From assembly GCA_031269735.1 (NCBI GenBank), contig JAISYS010000042.1, forward strand, positions 1-64,000: 64,000 bases of DNA, read 5' to 3'. This DNA comes from Candidatus Endomicrobiellum cubanum. GTDB lineage: Bacteria > Elusimicrobiota > Endomicrobiia > Endomicrobiales > Endomicrobiaceae. Below, in pieces: positions 1 to 7,443 of this stretch. The first letter of the stretch is position 1; the number at the start of each line of letters is the position of its first letter. The translations under genes and the position numbers were made by a program. The notes under the pieces are model-generated. The model made no database searches. It worked only from the letters and a program-made list of their open reading frames with translations, and had not been told where the DNA came from.

Positions 1-86
1 TCGTTTATAAAACCTGCAGCAATATCCTCATTCCCCTTATCTGTTAACATTTTCTTAAATAATAAATCATTTGTCGGTAAATGCAC
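1..86 (-). CDS. Rpn-family PD-(D/E)XK nuclease/transposase, N-terminal fragment
   Basis: The window ends inside this gene, so only about 28 codons are visible. A GTG start at 86 has an AGGAAG ribosome binding site eight bases upstream. The peptide carries the pattern LPTNDLLFKKML followed by DKGNEDIAAGFI, which I recognise as the N-terminus of the Rpn (recombination-promoting nuclease, PD-(D/E)XK transposase-like) family. An in-frame TGA just upstream excludes an earlier start. It overlaps the end of the preceding 79-aa gene by 20 bases, a usual arrangement for coupled translation. The catalytic part lies outside the window. Confidence 0.75.
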   Translation of the reverse strand, partial: MHLPTNDLLFKKMLTDKGNEDIAAGFIN

Positions 87-306
87 TTTTCATTCTTCCT
101 CTTAATTTATTCAACTCAAACTTACTCCACTCTTTACTCAAACTATGACAGTAATTGCTCTCAATGATTGGTTCTTCTAATGCACTCCATCGATTTATAT
201 CTCCACGTTCACACCCTTTTTCTCTATATCTGGCTAAAACTTGCTCTATACTGTCTCCTTCTGCTGATTCAATTCTACTATCCCTAAAATACAACTTAAA
301 CTTCAT
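67..306 (-). CDS. Small hypothetical protein upstream of the Rpn-family gene
   Basis: This encodes 79 aa, acidic in the first half and basic at the end, with no membrane segment. I do not recognise the family. It overlaps the start of the Rpn-like gene, so the two are probably translated together, and it follows the last pilin-like gene by about 10 bases with a good AGGAGA site. The fold and role are unknown. It may belong with the Rpn gene rather than with the pilus operon. Confidence 0.6.
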   Translation of the reverse strand: MKFKLYFRDSRIESAEGDSIEQVLARYREKGCERGDINRWSALEEPIIESNYCHSLSKEWSKFELNKLRGRMKSAFTDK

Positions 307-315
307 ACATTTCTC

Positions 316-1350
316 CTAATTCATATATAATTCGTCATGATAATAACCAGCCTCCGCAGCTTCCATAGGCGTAGTAAACATTTCAATTACATAACTGGTA
401 AATCCTGCAGGCAATAAATCATGATAAGCATACCTGTCTTTACCATCTCTGTTATAAGCAGCAATCATTCTTTGATTTTCTACTTCAGAGCCACCTATAG
501 CAAAGCTACTCAACTTATACCGTGTTGTCAAATCCACATCTCGCAATAAAGCCAGTACAGTAGGCCCTTCTATTGCATTCACACTAGTAATCGTAGTCAT
601 TTCATAAGGAATATAAAAATTAGAAGTAAAACCACCTTCAAAATGTTTGTCTAATCGATACATCATCTCATCGCTTACTCTTTGATTAATGTATACCTTA
701 TTCTCAGTTACATCAAACACTTTGGTACCATTCTCACAAGTAAAAGGTAAATCTACTTTAGTCATGCTACCATTTGATAACTTGATACAATTCTCCAATC
801 CTAAATTCAACGCATACAAATCACCATTATAACTGTCTCGATACGTGTACGGTAACTTTGGAGTTGCCACAAAGGGATACGACACACCATCCTCGATTCC
901 TTGTTTTAGTAATCCCACACCCCCTGTTGTTGTTAACTTTGATTCCTCGAACACATAAAAACCGTCATAGACGGCTACAATAAATACGGGTAAGTATTGA
1001 TACAAAACCGTATTTTTATTGTCATCACCATAAACTGTGCCTAAATTTTGTGGCACTATACTTCTATCACTATAATATAAATCATAATTGAGCAAAAATA
1101 CAGAAATAAACGTATCTAAAGCAACTCTTGGGTCAACTGTCATCTTTTTTATATCAACATAATCCATACCCAAATCACCAGTATTTATCATTTCATCAAC
1201 AGCAGCATCAACTGCGTAGTTTATAGACTTCGTTAATCGAAATTGCTCTAATCTTTCAAGTTCGTCGTTTAACATAGTAAGATATAGGAGAAAAGACATG
1301 ACTAGAAAGAATAAGGGTACTACTAGTATCATTCCTGTTAATCTATTCAT
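316..1350 (-). CDS. Large pilin-like/TadG-like membrane-anchored protein
   Basis: The protein has 344 aa with one N-terminal hydrophobic segment (about residues 6-28) and a long extracytoplasmic domain containing no motif I can name. Size, topology and position at the end of a run of short single-span proteins downstream of CpaF/TadB-like genes suggest a large pseudopilin or pilus-associated subunit. The start ATG overlaps the upstream stop (TAATG), with AGGGAGAA upstream. The role is inferred from context only. Confidence 0.6.
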   Translation of the reverse strand: MNRLTGMILVVPLFFLVMSFLLYLTMLNDELERLEQFRLTKSINYAVDAAVDEMINTGDLGMDYVDIKKMTVDPRVALDTFISVFLLNYDLYYSDRSIVPQNLGTVYGDDNKNTVLYQYLPVFIVAVYDGFYVFEESKLTTTGGVGLLKQGIEDGVSYPFVATPKLPYTYRDSYNGDLYALNLGLENCIKLSNGSMTKVDLPFTCENGTKVFDVTENKVYINQRVSDEMMYRLDKHFEGGFTSNFYIPYEMTTITSVNAIEGPTVLALLRDVDLTTRYKLSSFAIGGSEVENQRMIAAYNRDGKDRYAYHDLLPAGFTSYVIEMFTTPMEAAEAGYYHDELYMN

Positions 1351-1802
1351 TATCTTATTCTCCCTGCCTGCGTGTAATCAAACTCTGACAACACTAAACC
1401 AATAGTACCCATTATAAATCTTTGCGGCCCTGTTACTCCAATCTGATTAACAGTTACCTTAACTAAATCACCTTGATTCCACTGAAACATATTATCTGCC
1501 ACAACATATGATGTATAAGTTGTTCCTGCACTCAGCGGGTCTGGGTTTATCTCTCTTACATACCTTACAACTTTAGCATCCACAACTGGACCGTATGAAG
1601 CTATTGCTATATAAAAATCAGCCAAATTGTCTTGAGTTAAACTTTTTGAATCAATAATCTCATCTACAAAATTAGCAACCTCATTCATAATAGAACGCCT
1701 ATCTGCTAATTCTTCCATAAGCGTTACCATAGATAGAGGTGCAATGCATAATAAAATAAATGCTAAAATAATAGATAAAACCTTACCAACTATATCACTC
1801 AC
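1350..1802 (-). CDS. Pilin-like single-span membrane protein
   Basis: The protein is about 150 aa with an N-terminal hydrophobic helix (about residues 8-30) followed by a soluble domain of mixed alpha/beta appearance. I chose the GTG at 1802, which lies 7 bases after AGAGGGG, over an upstream in-frame GTG that abuts that site. It belongs to a run of similarly built genes and probably encodes a minor pilin-like subunit. No family-specific motif was seen. Confidence 0.6.
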   Translation of the reverse strand: MSDIVGKVLSIILAFILLCIAPLSMVTLMEELADRRSIMNEVANFVDEIIDSKSLTQDNLADFYIAIASYGPVVDAKVVRYVREINPDPLSAGTTYTSYVVADNMFQWNQGDLVKVTVNQIGVTGPQRFIMGTIGLVLSEFDYTQAGRIR

Positions 1803-2016
1803 ATACACACCCCTCTCTGTGAAGAGTCAAGAAAGAGTCATATTTAGTCATTATTTGTATATTATCAAATATTGCGTCGTCACAATTAACTATAGTCACT
1901 GTCATATCTTCTTTTGTTTTGGCATATAATAGTCTCCACTTTGTTACTATTGCTATTATTTGTAATGCTGAATAAACTTTACTCAAATCTTCTTTTAACT
2001 CAACGCAATTGTCCAT
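1795..2016 (-). CDS. Small hypothetical protein within the pilin-like cluster
   Basis: This encodes 73 aa with no clear membrane span and several cysteines, including a C-terminal CVCE. It begins with ATG after GGTGA and overlaps both neighbours by 8-22 bases. It is not recognised. Given its position it may be an accessory factor for the pilin-like proteins. Confidence 0.5.
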   Translation of the reverse strand: MDNCVELKEDLSKVYSALQIIAIVTKWRLLYAKTKEDMTVTIVNCDDAIFDNIQIMTKYDSFLTLHREGCVCE

Positions 2017-2435
2017 ATTAAGTCACCACTGCTATTATATTTAAGAGAAAAATTGTCATAATTCCTTAACCACATACTCTGTAAGTGCTGAAGATAATCT
2101 CTCCACTGAATATTGATATTAGGAGTGCGATAAGCAAACCACGCGTCATCAAACTTAACATCAGTCATTAACGAATTATCTTCTTTCTGAACACGTAGAA
2201 TATTTGGTTTTTGTATAAATTTATCTTGCACAACAAGCATTAAAGCAACGTCTCCACCTGTATACATTGGCATTACAGGTGTAATCTCATTCCAGGCAAC
2301 TGGTGCCGCTTTTTCAGCTTGTTCTGTGTTCACTGCGTATTTAATTAGCTGTATTGAATTATAACACATTGTTATTCCGAATATAAATACAAATACGAGA
2401 ATTACAACATCAAGCCCGTTATCTACACCTCTCAT
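1995..2435 (-). CDS. Pilin-like single-span membrane protein
   Basis: The protein has 146 aa. Its N-terminus has an acidic/polar start and then a strong hydrophobic stretch (about residues 9-27) ending in a Cys-Tyr-Asn segment, followed by a soluble domain. ATG follows AGGAGATGGCG and overlaps the upstream stop by 4 bases. Topology and setting fit a minor pilin-like protein of the same operon. Confidence 0.6.
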   Translation of the reverse strand: MRGVDNGLDVVILVFVFIFGITMCYNSIQLIKYAVNTEQAEKAAPVAWNEITPVMPMYTGGDVALMLVVQDKFIQKPNILRVQKEDNSLMTDVKFDDAWFAYRTPNINIQWRDYLQHLQSMWLRNYDNFSLKYNSSGDLIWTIALS

Positions 2436-2881
2436 TCGCCATCTCCTATCGCTACATAATAATAACCATCTTGCACAGCTACAGCGATTCTAGCTTTCCG
2501 TTCGAAGTATTTAGTTAACTCTTCTATACCAGTTTGTAAAGTATCTCCAGAATACTCTATATTAAACCCACCATCGAAATCTAATCTAAGTGTATGCAAA
2601 CCTGTATTCTCTCTATTTAATACAGCATAAATAGTAGCCATTGGAATCGAAGCAGAAGGTACATAATTGATACTTGCAGCTGGAGCATATGTCGTTCCAT
2701 AACTAGCCAAGTCAGATAATACTTTACCATTGGCACTATTTATAGTATCAGCTGTATCAGTATGATAAGTCCTAAAAATTGACATAGACATAAATGTGAT
2801 TGTAACAAGTAAAGCAACTACAAAAGCAACTACAGCAATTGTAATACCCATTCTTACGCCTTCACTTACTTCTGCGTGCAT
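2432..2881 (-). CDS. Pilin-like single-span membrane protein
   Basis: The protein has 149 aa: a short polar head, a hydrophobic helix of about 22 residues (about residues 12-34), and a soluble domain rich in Ser/Thr/Tyr. A strong GAGGTGA site precedes the ATG. The head (SEGVRMGIT) resembles that of the 199-aa neighbour (SAGVKIGMT), so the two are probably related subunits. Confidence 0.62.
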   Translation of the reverse strand: MHAEVSEGVRMGITIAVVAFVVALLVTITFMSMSIFRTYHTDTADTINSANGKVLSDLASYGTTYAPAASINYVPSASIPMATIYAVLNRENTGLHTLRLDFDGGFNIEYSGDTLQTGIEELTKYFERKARIAVAVQDGYYYVAIGDGE

Positions 2882-2890
2882 ACCCTCACC

Positions 2891-3307
2891 TCACATTTCT
2901 TTGAATCGATATTCTATCAAAGCACCATTAGCATCTTTAACTACAGAAGAAGTATAACTCTTTGATTTAGAGACTTTGGTATAAATATCGGTTGATGTAA
3001 AAGCAGATGAAAAATTACTTGGAGCAGTCCACTGATGTATTAAATTATTGGTAGTATTATATATTTTTACAGAAGGATAGCCTCTTACCTCTAAAACTAA
3101 GGAAGCTATATCCTGTCCTCTTACAACTTTATCATCATACTGATTATACTTGCGATATTCTAATAATTGTTCTGTCATCCGTCTATCTTCATATGCGTTA
3201 TTTACAGCTACTCTACCTAAATTTGTTAAAGATAGAAATGAAATAATTAAAGCGCTGGCGATTAATAGACTCATCATAATCCAAGCCATTTCTTGCCAAT
3301 CTTGCAC
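2891..3307 (-). CDS. Pilin-like single-span membrane protein
   Basis: The protein is about 138 aa with an N-terminal hydrophobic helix and a soluble C-terminal domain ending in a Tyr-Arg-Phe-Lys strand. A GTG at 3307 sits five bases after GTGGTGA, which I prefer over further upstream GTG codons that would overlap that site. It lies just after the intercistronic hairpin. Confidence 0.58.
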   Translation of the reverse strand: MQDWQEMAWIMMSLLIASALIISFLSLTNLGRVAVNNAYEDRRMTEQLLEYRKYNQYDDKVVRGQDIASLVLEVRGYPSVKIYNTTNNLIHQWTAPSNFSSAFTSTDIYTKVSKSKSYTSSVVKDANGALIEYRFKEM

Positions 3308-3329
3308 TAAAATCACCACTACTTTCTAT

Positions 3330-3357
3330 AAAGAAGGGGAAGTTAATCCCCTTCTTT
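3330..3357 (-). terminator. Intercistronic hairpin after the 199-aa pilin-like gene
   Basis: A perfect 10-bp inverted repeat (AAAGAAGGGG / CCCCTTCTTT) with an 8-base spacer lies two bases after the stop of the 199-aa gene. The descending arm ends in CTTCTTT, which is only a weak U tract. It could be a partial terminator or a 3' stabilising hairpin that raises expression of the upstream subunit relative to the minor ones. Confidence 0.65.
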
Positions 3358-3358
3358 G

Positions 3359-3958
3359 TTAATTCTGCTGGTCGAAATGAATACCTATAGTCGTACCTGT
3401 AGCGTCTTTAATTAAAGTGGCCATAAACTTACCAGAAGACCTTACGAAGAAATCTTCCCCAGAAATAGTTAGAGGTTTAGTGTTATAGTTATACTGAAGC
3501 ATACCACTACTGTCCAAAGCATACTCAGACGTATAGAATGAGTCAGTTGACTCCTTTGGTGTCCAGACTGTATTACTAAGATATCCTACGCCAGCTGGGC
3601 CACTTCCACCGCTTAAGTTTGACTCTTTAGTAAAGCCCACTAAGACTGCGCCATAATTGAATCCTCCTTTATTAGTAGAAGTTGATGCCTTTGCTTTCGT
3701 AGTAACTGTAACCAGCGCAACCGGCTGTCCTTCGAACAACTTGATGGAACTAATAACAACGGTACCACTTACTATTTTTTGGTCATAATCATCGAATCGT
3801 GTAGCCAACATCTGGTCAACACCACTCTGCAATGTAGAGGCACCTTGGTTTGTTATATTCTTCATAATAGATAACAACGCCAACACAATAGCCAATAGCG
3901 CACAAAGTATAATTAGGGTCATTCCTATCTTTACACCTGCGCTAAGGTCATCAGCCAT
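3359..3958 (-). CDS. Candidate major pilin-like protein
   Basis: The protein has 199 aa: a short acidic head (MADDLSAGVKIG), a 20-residue hydrophobic helix, and a Ser/Thr/Gly-rich domain. It is the longest of the small single-span subunits and the only one followed by a strong hairpin, so I infer it may be the most abundant. The start has an AAAGGATG site. No prepilin cleavage motif of the classical type IV kind is obvious. Confidence 0.6.
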   Translation of the reverse strand: MADDLSAGVKIGMTLIILCALLAIVLALLSIMKNITNQGASTLQSGVDQMLATRFDDYDQKIVSGTVVISSIKLFEGQPVALVTVTTKAKASTSTNKGGFNYGAVLVGFTKESNLSGGSGPAGVGYLSNTVWTPKESTDSFYTSEYALDSSGMLQYNYNTKPLTISGEDFFVRSSGKFMATLIKDATGTTIGIHFDQQN

Positions 3959-4028
3959 AATCTCACATCCTTTATATTTTCGCTCACACTGATATGCTTA
4001 CTTTAATGAAATTAGGCTGCTTATTGGA

Positions 4029-4160
4029 TTAAGAAAATACTGAAAAACCACCAGTGGAGAATGCTATTATAACACCAACTATAGCCAAAAGACCAAAAGC
4101 AATAACTCCTACCACTAATACCTTAGACGACGTTGTCAAGTTCTTGAACTTCTCCAACAT
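4029..4160 (-). CDS. Short single-span membrane peptide (Flp-pilin-sized)
   Basis: This encodes about 43 aa: LEKFKNLTTSSK followed by a hydrophobic helix and a Gly/Ser/Phe tail. ATG at 4160 lies six bases after AGGG, inside the 3' end of the SSB gene; ATG at 4166 is an alternative start. Length and build resemble Flp/Fap pilins of Tad systems, and it lies between TadB/C-like and pilin-like genes. It lacks the usual Glu-Tyr of the Flp processing site, so the assignment is tentative. Confidence 0.45.
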   Translation of the reverse strand: MLEKFKNLTTSSKVLVVGVIAFGLLAIVGVIIAFSTGGFSVFS

Positions 4161-4740
4161 ACTCATCCCTGCCTTCTTCATTATAGTCAAAATCATTGTC
4201 CCGTTTATAAAAAGTATGAAATATAATTTTCTGAACATTAAGTTGCAATGCAGTACCTAACAAATCTATTGTACAACTGCATCGTATCTTGGATTCTCTG
4301 CTCACTAAATTCAAAGAATTTAATTCATATGCAATACTACCAAATCCTGCACAATGTATCACTGATTTCTTTCCATCGCCTTGATTACACACCACTATAA
4401 ATGGATATACTGGTATACCCTGTCTAGTGATAACTATCCCGTCTGCTCTTCTTACAAACCCCTCAATAATCACCTCGTCAACATCTTCTACAGATTCATC
4501 AACTGCTAACGCATTCAAAGCATAAAAATACGTAAACAGCCGCTCATCTCTATCAGTTTTAATATACCCAAATAATTCTACCCTGTCTGCAGTATCTACA
4601 ATACTAGATAGAGGTTCTGGATATACTACAGGAATTCTCTTCTCATTTATCTCAATTTCATTAACTAAATAAACCATATCGCTTTCGCCATAAACTTCAG
4701 GCTGATTTACAATTCTACCCACTATCTTCGATAACTTCAT
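4123..4740 (-). CDS. Single-stranded DNA-binding protein with two OB folds
   Basis: The protein is about 205 aa. The N-terminal half begins MKLSKIVGRIVNQPEV, and the second half has EVIIEGFVRRADGIVITRQG followed by AGFGSIAYELNSL. This is the pattern of the Clostridium-type SSB with two OB domains, each strand pair ending in an EGF/LFGYI element. ATG at 4740 follows AAAGGATGG, which I prefer to the upstream start. Its place inside a pilus-type operon is unusual; it may protect single-stranded DNA during transfer or replication. Confidence 0.65.
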   Translation of the reverse strand: MKLSKIVGRIVNQPEVYGESDMVYLVNEIEINEKRIPVVYPEPLSSIVDTADRVELFGYIKTDRDERLFTYFYALNALAVDESVEDVDEVIIEGFVRRADGIVITRQGIPVYPFIVVCNQGDGKKSVIHCAGFGSIAYELNSLNLVSRESKIRCSCTIDLLGTALQLNVQKIIFHTFYKRDNDFDYNEEGRDEYVGEVQELDNVV

Positions 4741-4763
4741 GATGTTGCCATCCTTTCGCAAAA

Positions 4764-6740
4764 CTAGCCTAGTAACTGTCCAAATACTTTCATCATTTCA
4801 CTAACACCTAATATCCCAATTGGTGCTAATACATGCCCCACTGCTGTTAAAATAATAGGAGCTCTTGCAAATGGTGAAGCTAAATTCCGTTTAGAATACA
4901 CGACTTTTTCTTGCACCATTTCTTTAACACGAAGCATGTGCGACCTTTCAGCAATCAAATCACTAAACGCCTCTGCTAATGATATTTGAGAGATTGTAGA
5001 CATTAGTCTTTCCGCTATCTGTTGAAATTCAGGCAACGATGACTTGTCTTTTAATCTACTTATAGCTTTTTCTGGGTCGGATGGATACTCGTGAAAAGCA
5101 AACACCAATGCATCTTTATGGATTCTACTCTGTCTTCCAAGCCACCATAAAGCTTCCAATGTGTCCAAATTTGTAAACATCAAAATAGAAAGCATTGTTT
5201 GCAACTGAAGAACATCTTCCTCAGTTTCTGCTTGTATAAGCATTCTTCTTAAAGCAATTAACATTTCCGGCATAAACCAGCATATCAAGGCTACCACAAA
5301 TGATATTACTATATAATACCAATGATATCTGGCGTTATGATAAGCATCAAACTTAGAACTCAATCTGTCTACTTGGTCTTGTATGTCCATTGCAGACATA
5401 GCTGGAAAAGTAGCCTTTATTATATCCGAAATGTCTTTAGCCCTAGGCTTACTTTCCCTCGATAAAATATCTTTATCTATCTCTTTTAACTTTTCATGGT
5501 CTGCTATTGTCATATTCGATGTACCAAGTAATGATGTCGGTGCTGTATTATTGTAGATGTATTCTTTTCCTATAAATGTGAACGATATGACTAGTAAAAG
5601 AGTAATTATAAATCCCACAATTCCAAATACTAGTTTTGATGTATAAATATAAGGTATGTCTTTTGCTGATAAACTGCCGTTTAATAACTTTCCTATTGAT
5701 TGTTTTGTTTTTAATTTTTTTGGTGATATATGTTTTACTATTGGTTTAACGAACTTTGAATCTTGTAATGTCACTAACAAAGAAGAACGGTCATCATGTT
5801 TTACTGTAGCTGTATTGTTAATTGTTGTAATAACATAATACCCTAGTAGCCCTGATAAAATTATCAAAGTCCTAGATATATACCCAACCATTCCATTATA
5901 TATAGAAGTGGTTGCTGGTATCTGTGTCGAGAAAAACCATTCAAGAAACCCTACAAATGGCAAAGGAATTAAGGGCATCCATTGAATACTGCCAAATAAG
6001 AGTCTCTGCTTAGTTATTTTTCTAATCTCTAAATCTGCTTCACTCTTAAGAAGAGTTATAGCATTTTTAAATGCAGACTCTCCCTGTGGTGAAAATTCAT
6101 CTCCTATATCATTTAATAAATAACATACTCCAGCAAAAGTTTGCTCCATGTGGTAAGGCACTACTTTGTAAAATTCTTCTAACTGTTCCTCTGCATCTGG
6201 AGAAGTTAAAATTAAATAAATTTTATCAAATGCTTTCTGTACAAAAGCCCCCTTCTTCGCATCATTTATGGCGTCTGGAATATTACCTAACCTGGTATAA
6301 TTTTCTCTTACAGAAGATAATGCTGCTGATAACTGCTTCATAACTATAAAATGAATATCCTCTAATCGTTTAGTTATCGCAGTAGTGTGAATAACAACAG
6401 CAAACACACAAACCATTAAAACAGCAATTATATCTTGGAACAATAAAATACTTACAACTACTAACGACACACTCATAGCTAATGCTTGAGTATAATACTT
6501 TACAGCCTGTGCTCTGACTTCCATAAAACTATAAATTGATAAATTCGCTAATTGTTCAACAACCTTTCTAAATGAACTACGCGTTAAAAAGTTAGAATAT
6601 AAAAACTTATACGCATCCATAGCTTCTTTAGACTTTATATTCTTGACATTACTTTTACGCGGCCTGCTTGCTAAAGCTATGCCAACTATCCCTAAAGATA
6701 GACCTAATACAGCGGCAACAGCTATAAATACAGTTAACAT
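4764..6740 (-). CDS. Fused TadB-TadC-like inner membrane platform protein
   Basis: The protein has 658 aa. The first half has an N-terminal span, a paired hydrophobic hairpin (about residues 85-120) and further spans near 250-300. The second half repeats the layout, with spans near 365-390 and 475-500, a cytoplasmic helical region and a C-terminal span. TadB and TadC (T2SSF-like) are normally separate proteins of about 300 aa, so this looks like one polypeptide carrying both. It is downstream of the CpaF-like ATPase, as in Tad loci. A role as the membrane platform of a pilus or secretion machine is inferred. Confidence 0.62.
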   Translation of the reverse strand: MLTVFIAVAAVLGLSLGIVGIALASRPRKSNVKNIKSKEAMDAYKFLYSNFLTRSSFRKVVEQLANLSIYSFMEVRAQAVKYYTQALAMSVSLVVVSILLFQDIIAVLMVCVFAVVIHTTAITKRLEDIHFIVMKQLSAALSSVRENYTRLGNIPDAINDAKKGAFVQKAFDKIYLILTSPDAEEQLEEFYKVVPYHMEQTFAGVCYLLNDIGDEFSPQGESAFKNAITLLKSEADLEIRKITKQRLLFGSIQWMPLIPLPFVGFLEWFFSTQIPATTSIYNGMVGYISRTLIILSGLLGYYVITTINNTATVKHDDRSSLLVTLQDSKFVKPIVKHISPKKLKTKQSIGKLLNGSLSAKDIPYIYTSKLVFGIVGFIITLLLVISFTFIGKEYIYNNTAPTSLLGTSNMTIADHEKLKEIDKDILSRESKPRAKDISDIIKATFPAMSAMDIQDQVDRLSSKFDAYHNARYHWYYIVISFVVALICWFMPEMLIALRRMLIQAETEEDVLQLQTMLSILMFTNLDTLEALWWLGRQSRIHKDALVFAFHEYPSDPEKAISRLKDKSSLPEFQQIAERLMSTISQISLAEAFSDLIAERSHMLRVKEMVQEKVVYSKRNLASPFARAPIILTAVGHVLAPIGILGVSEMMKVFGQLLG

Positions 6741-6821
6741 TTAATCACTTTCTTATTAAAATAAATTACTGTATTTTCTCCTTAATGAATTAATGTACAC
6801 ATTGTTTGAACTACTCCTTTC

Positions 6822-7442
6822 CTACAGAGTGATAATAGAACAGTTACTCCCAGCTTTTGACTTGGTTTGCACAGCATATCTATGAGACCAATAAGTGTCT
6901 GATAAACACTTTGTACAATCTCTACTCTGCCATATGGATTTTACTCCAATGCTTTTTAATTGATACTTAACACAAGCTTTTAAGTCCATACAATGCTTTG
7001 GGCCTATCGCCTTATACCCACAAGCTAGTAATTCTCTTGAAAACTGCAACAAAGATTCTGCAGTCATATCATAGCAATCACCGCAAATAGAAGGGCCTAA
7101 AAACGCGTTTATTTTCTCAATATTCACACCATAAACATCTTTTAGTTTACAAACAGTTTTAATACTTATGCCATTTATAACCCCTCTCCACCCGCAATGA
7201 ATTGCCGCGATAACTTGTTTCCCGCTATCATATAGCAAAATAGGTATACAATCTGCTGTATTCAATAAAAGGGGTGTTTTACTCAAATTAGTAATTATGG
7301 CATCTGCATTAAGTAACCCCTCGGCATTGTCAATTTCTTCTACTGTTACTATAACATCACCATGAACTTGATTAACTCTTTTTGCGTTTGAAAATCCTAA
7401 GCTATCGGCTGTTTCATGTTTTTTACCGAAAACTAAATACAT
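6822..7442 (-). CDS. Laccase-domain (YfiH/PgeF-type) protein
   Basis: The protein has 206 aa and the family's hallmark segments in order: VNQVHGD near residue 24, NTADCIPILL near 62, and AAIHCGWRG near 80, followed by a LGPSICGDCY segment. The His, Cys, His metal/active-site residues are present. The family was named multicopper polyphenol oxidoreductase, but bacterial members have been linked to peptidoglycan editing and purine nucleoside cleavage. Length is near the short end of the family. It sits two bases from the CpaF-like gene and 80 bases before the TadBC-like gene, an unexpected location. It ends in TAG. Confidence 0.85.
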   Translation of the reverse strand: MYLVFGKKHETADSLGFSNAKRVNQVHGDVIVTVEEIDNAEGLLNADAIITNLSKTPLLLNTADCIPILLYDSGKQVIAAIHCGWRGVINGISIKTVCKLKDVYGVNIEKINAFLGPSICGDCYDMTAESLLQFSRELLACGYKAIGPKHCMDLKACVKYQLKSIGVKSIWQSRDCTKCLSDTYWSHRYAVQTKSKAGSNCSIITL

Positions 7443-7443
7443 A

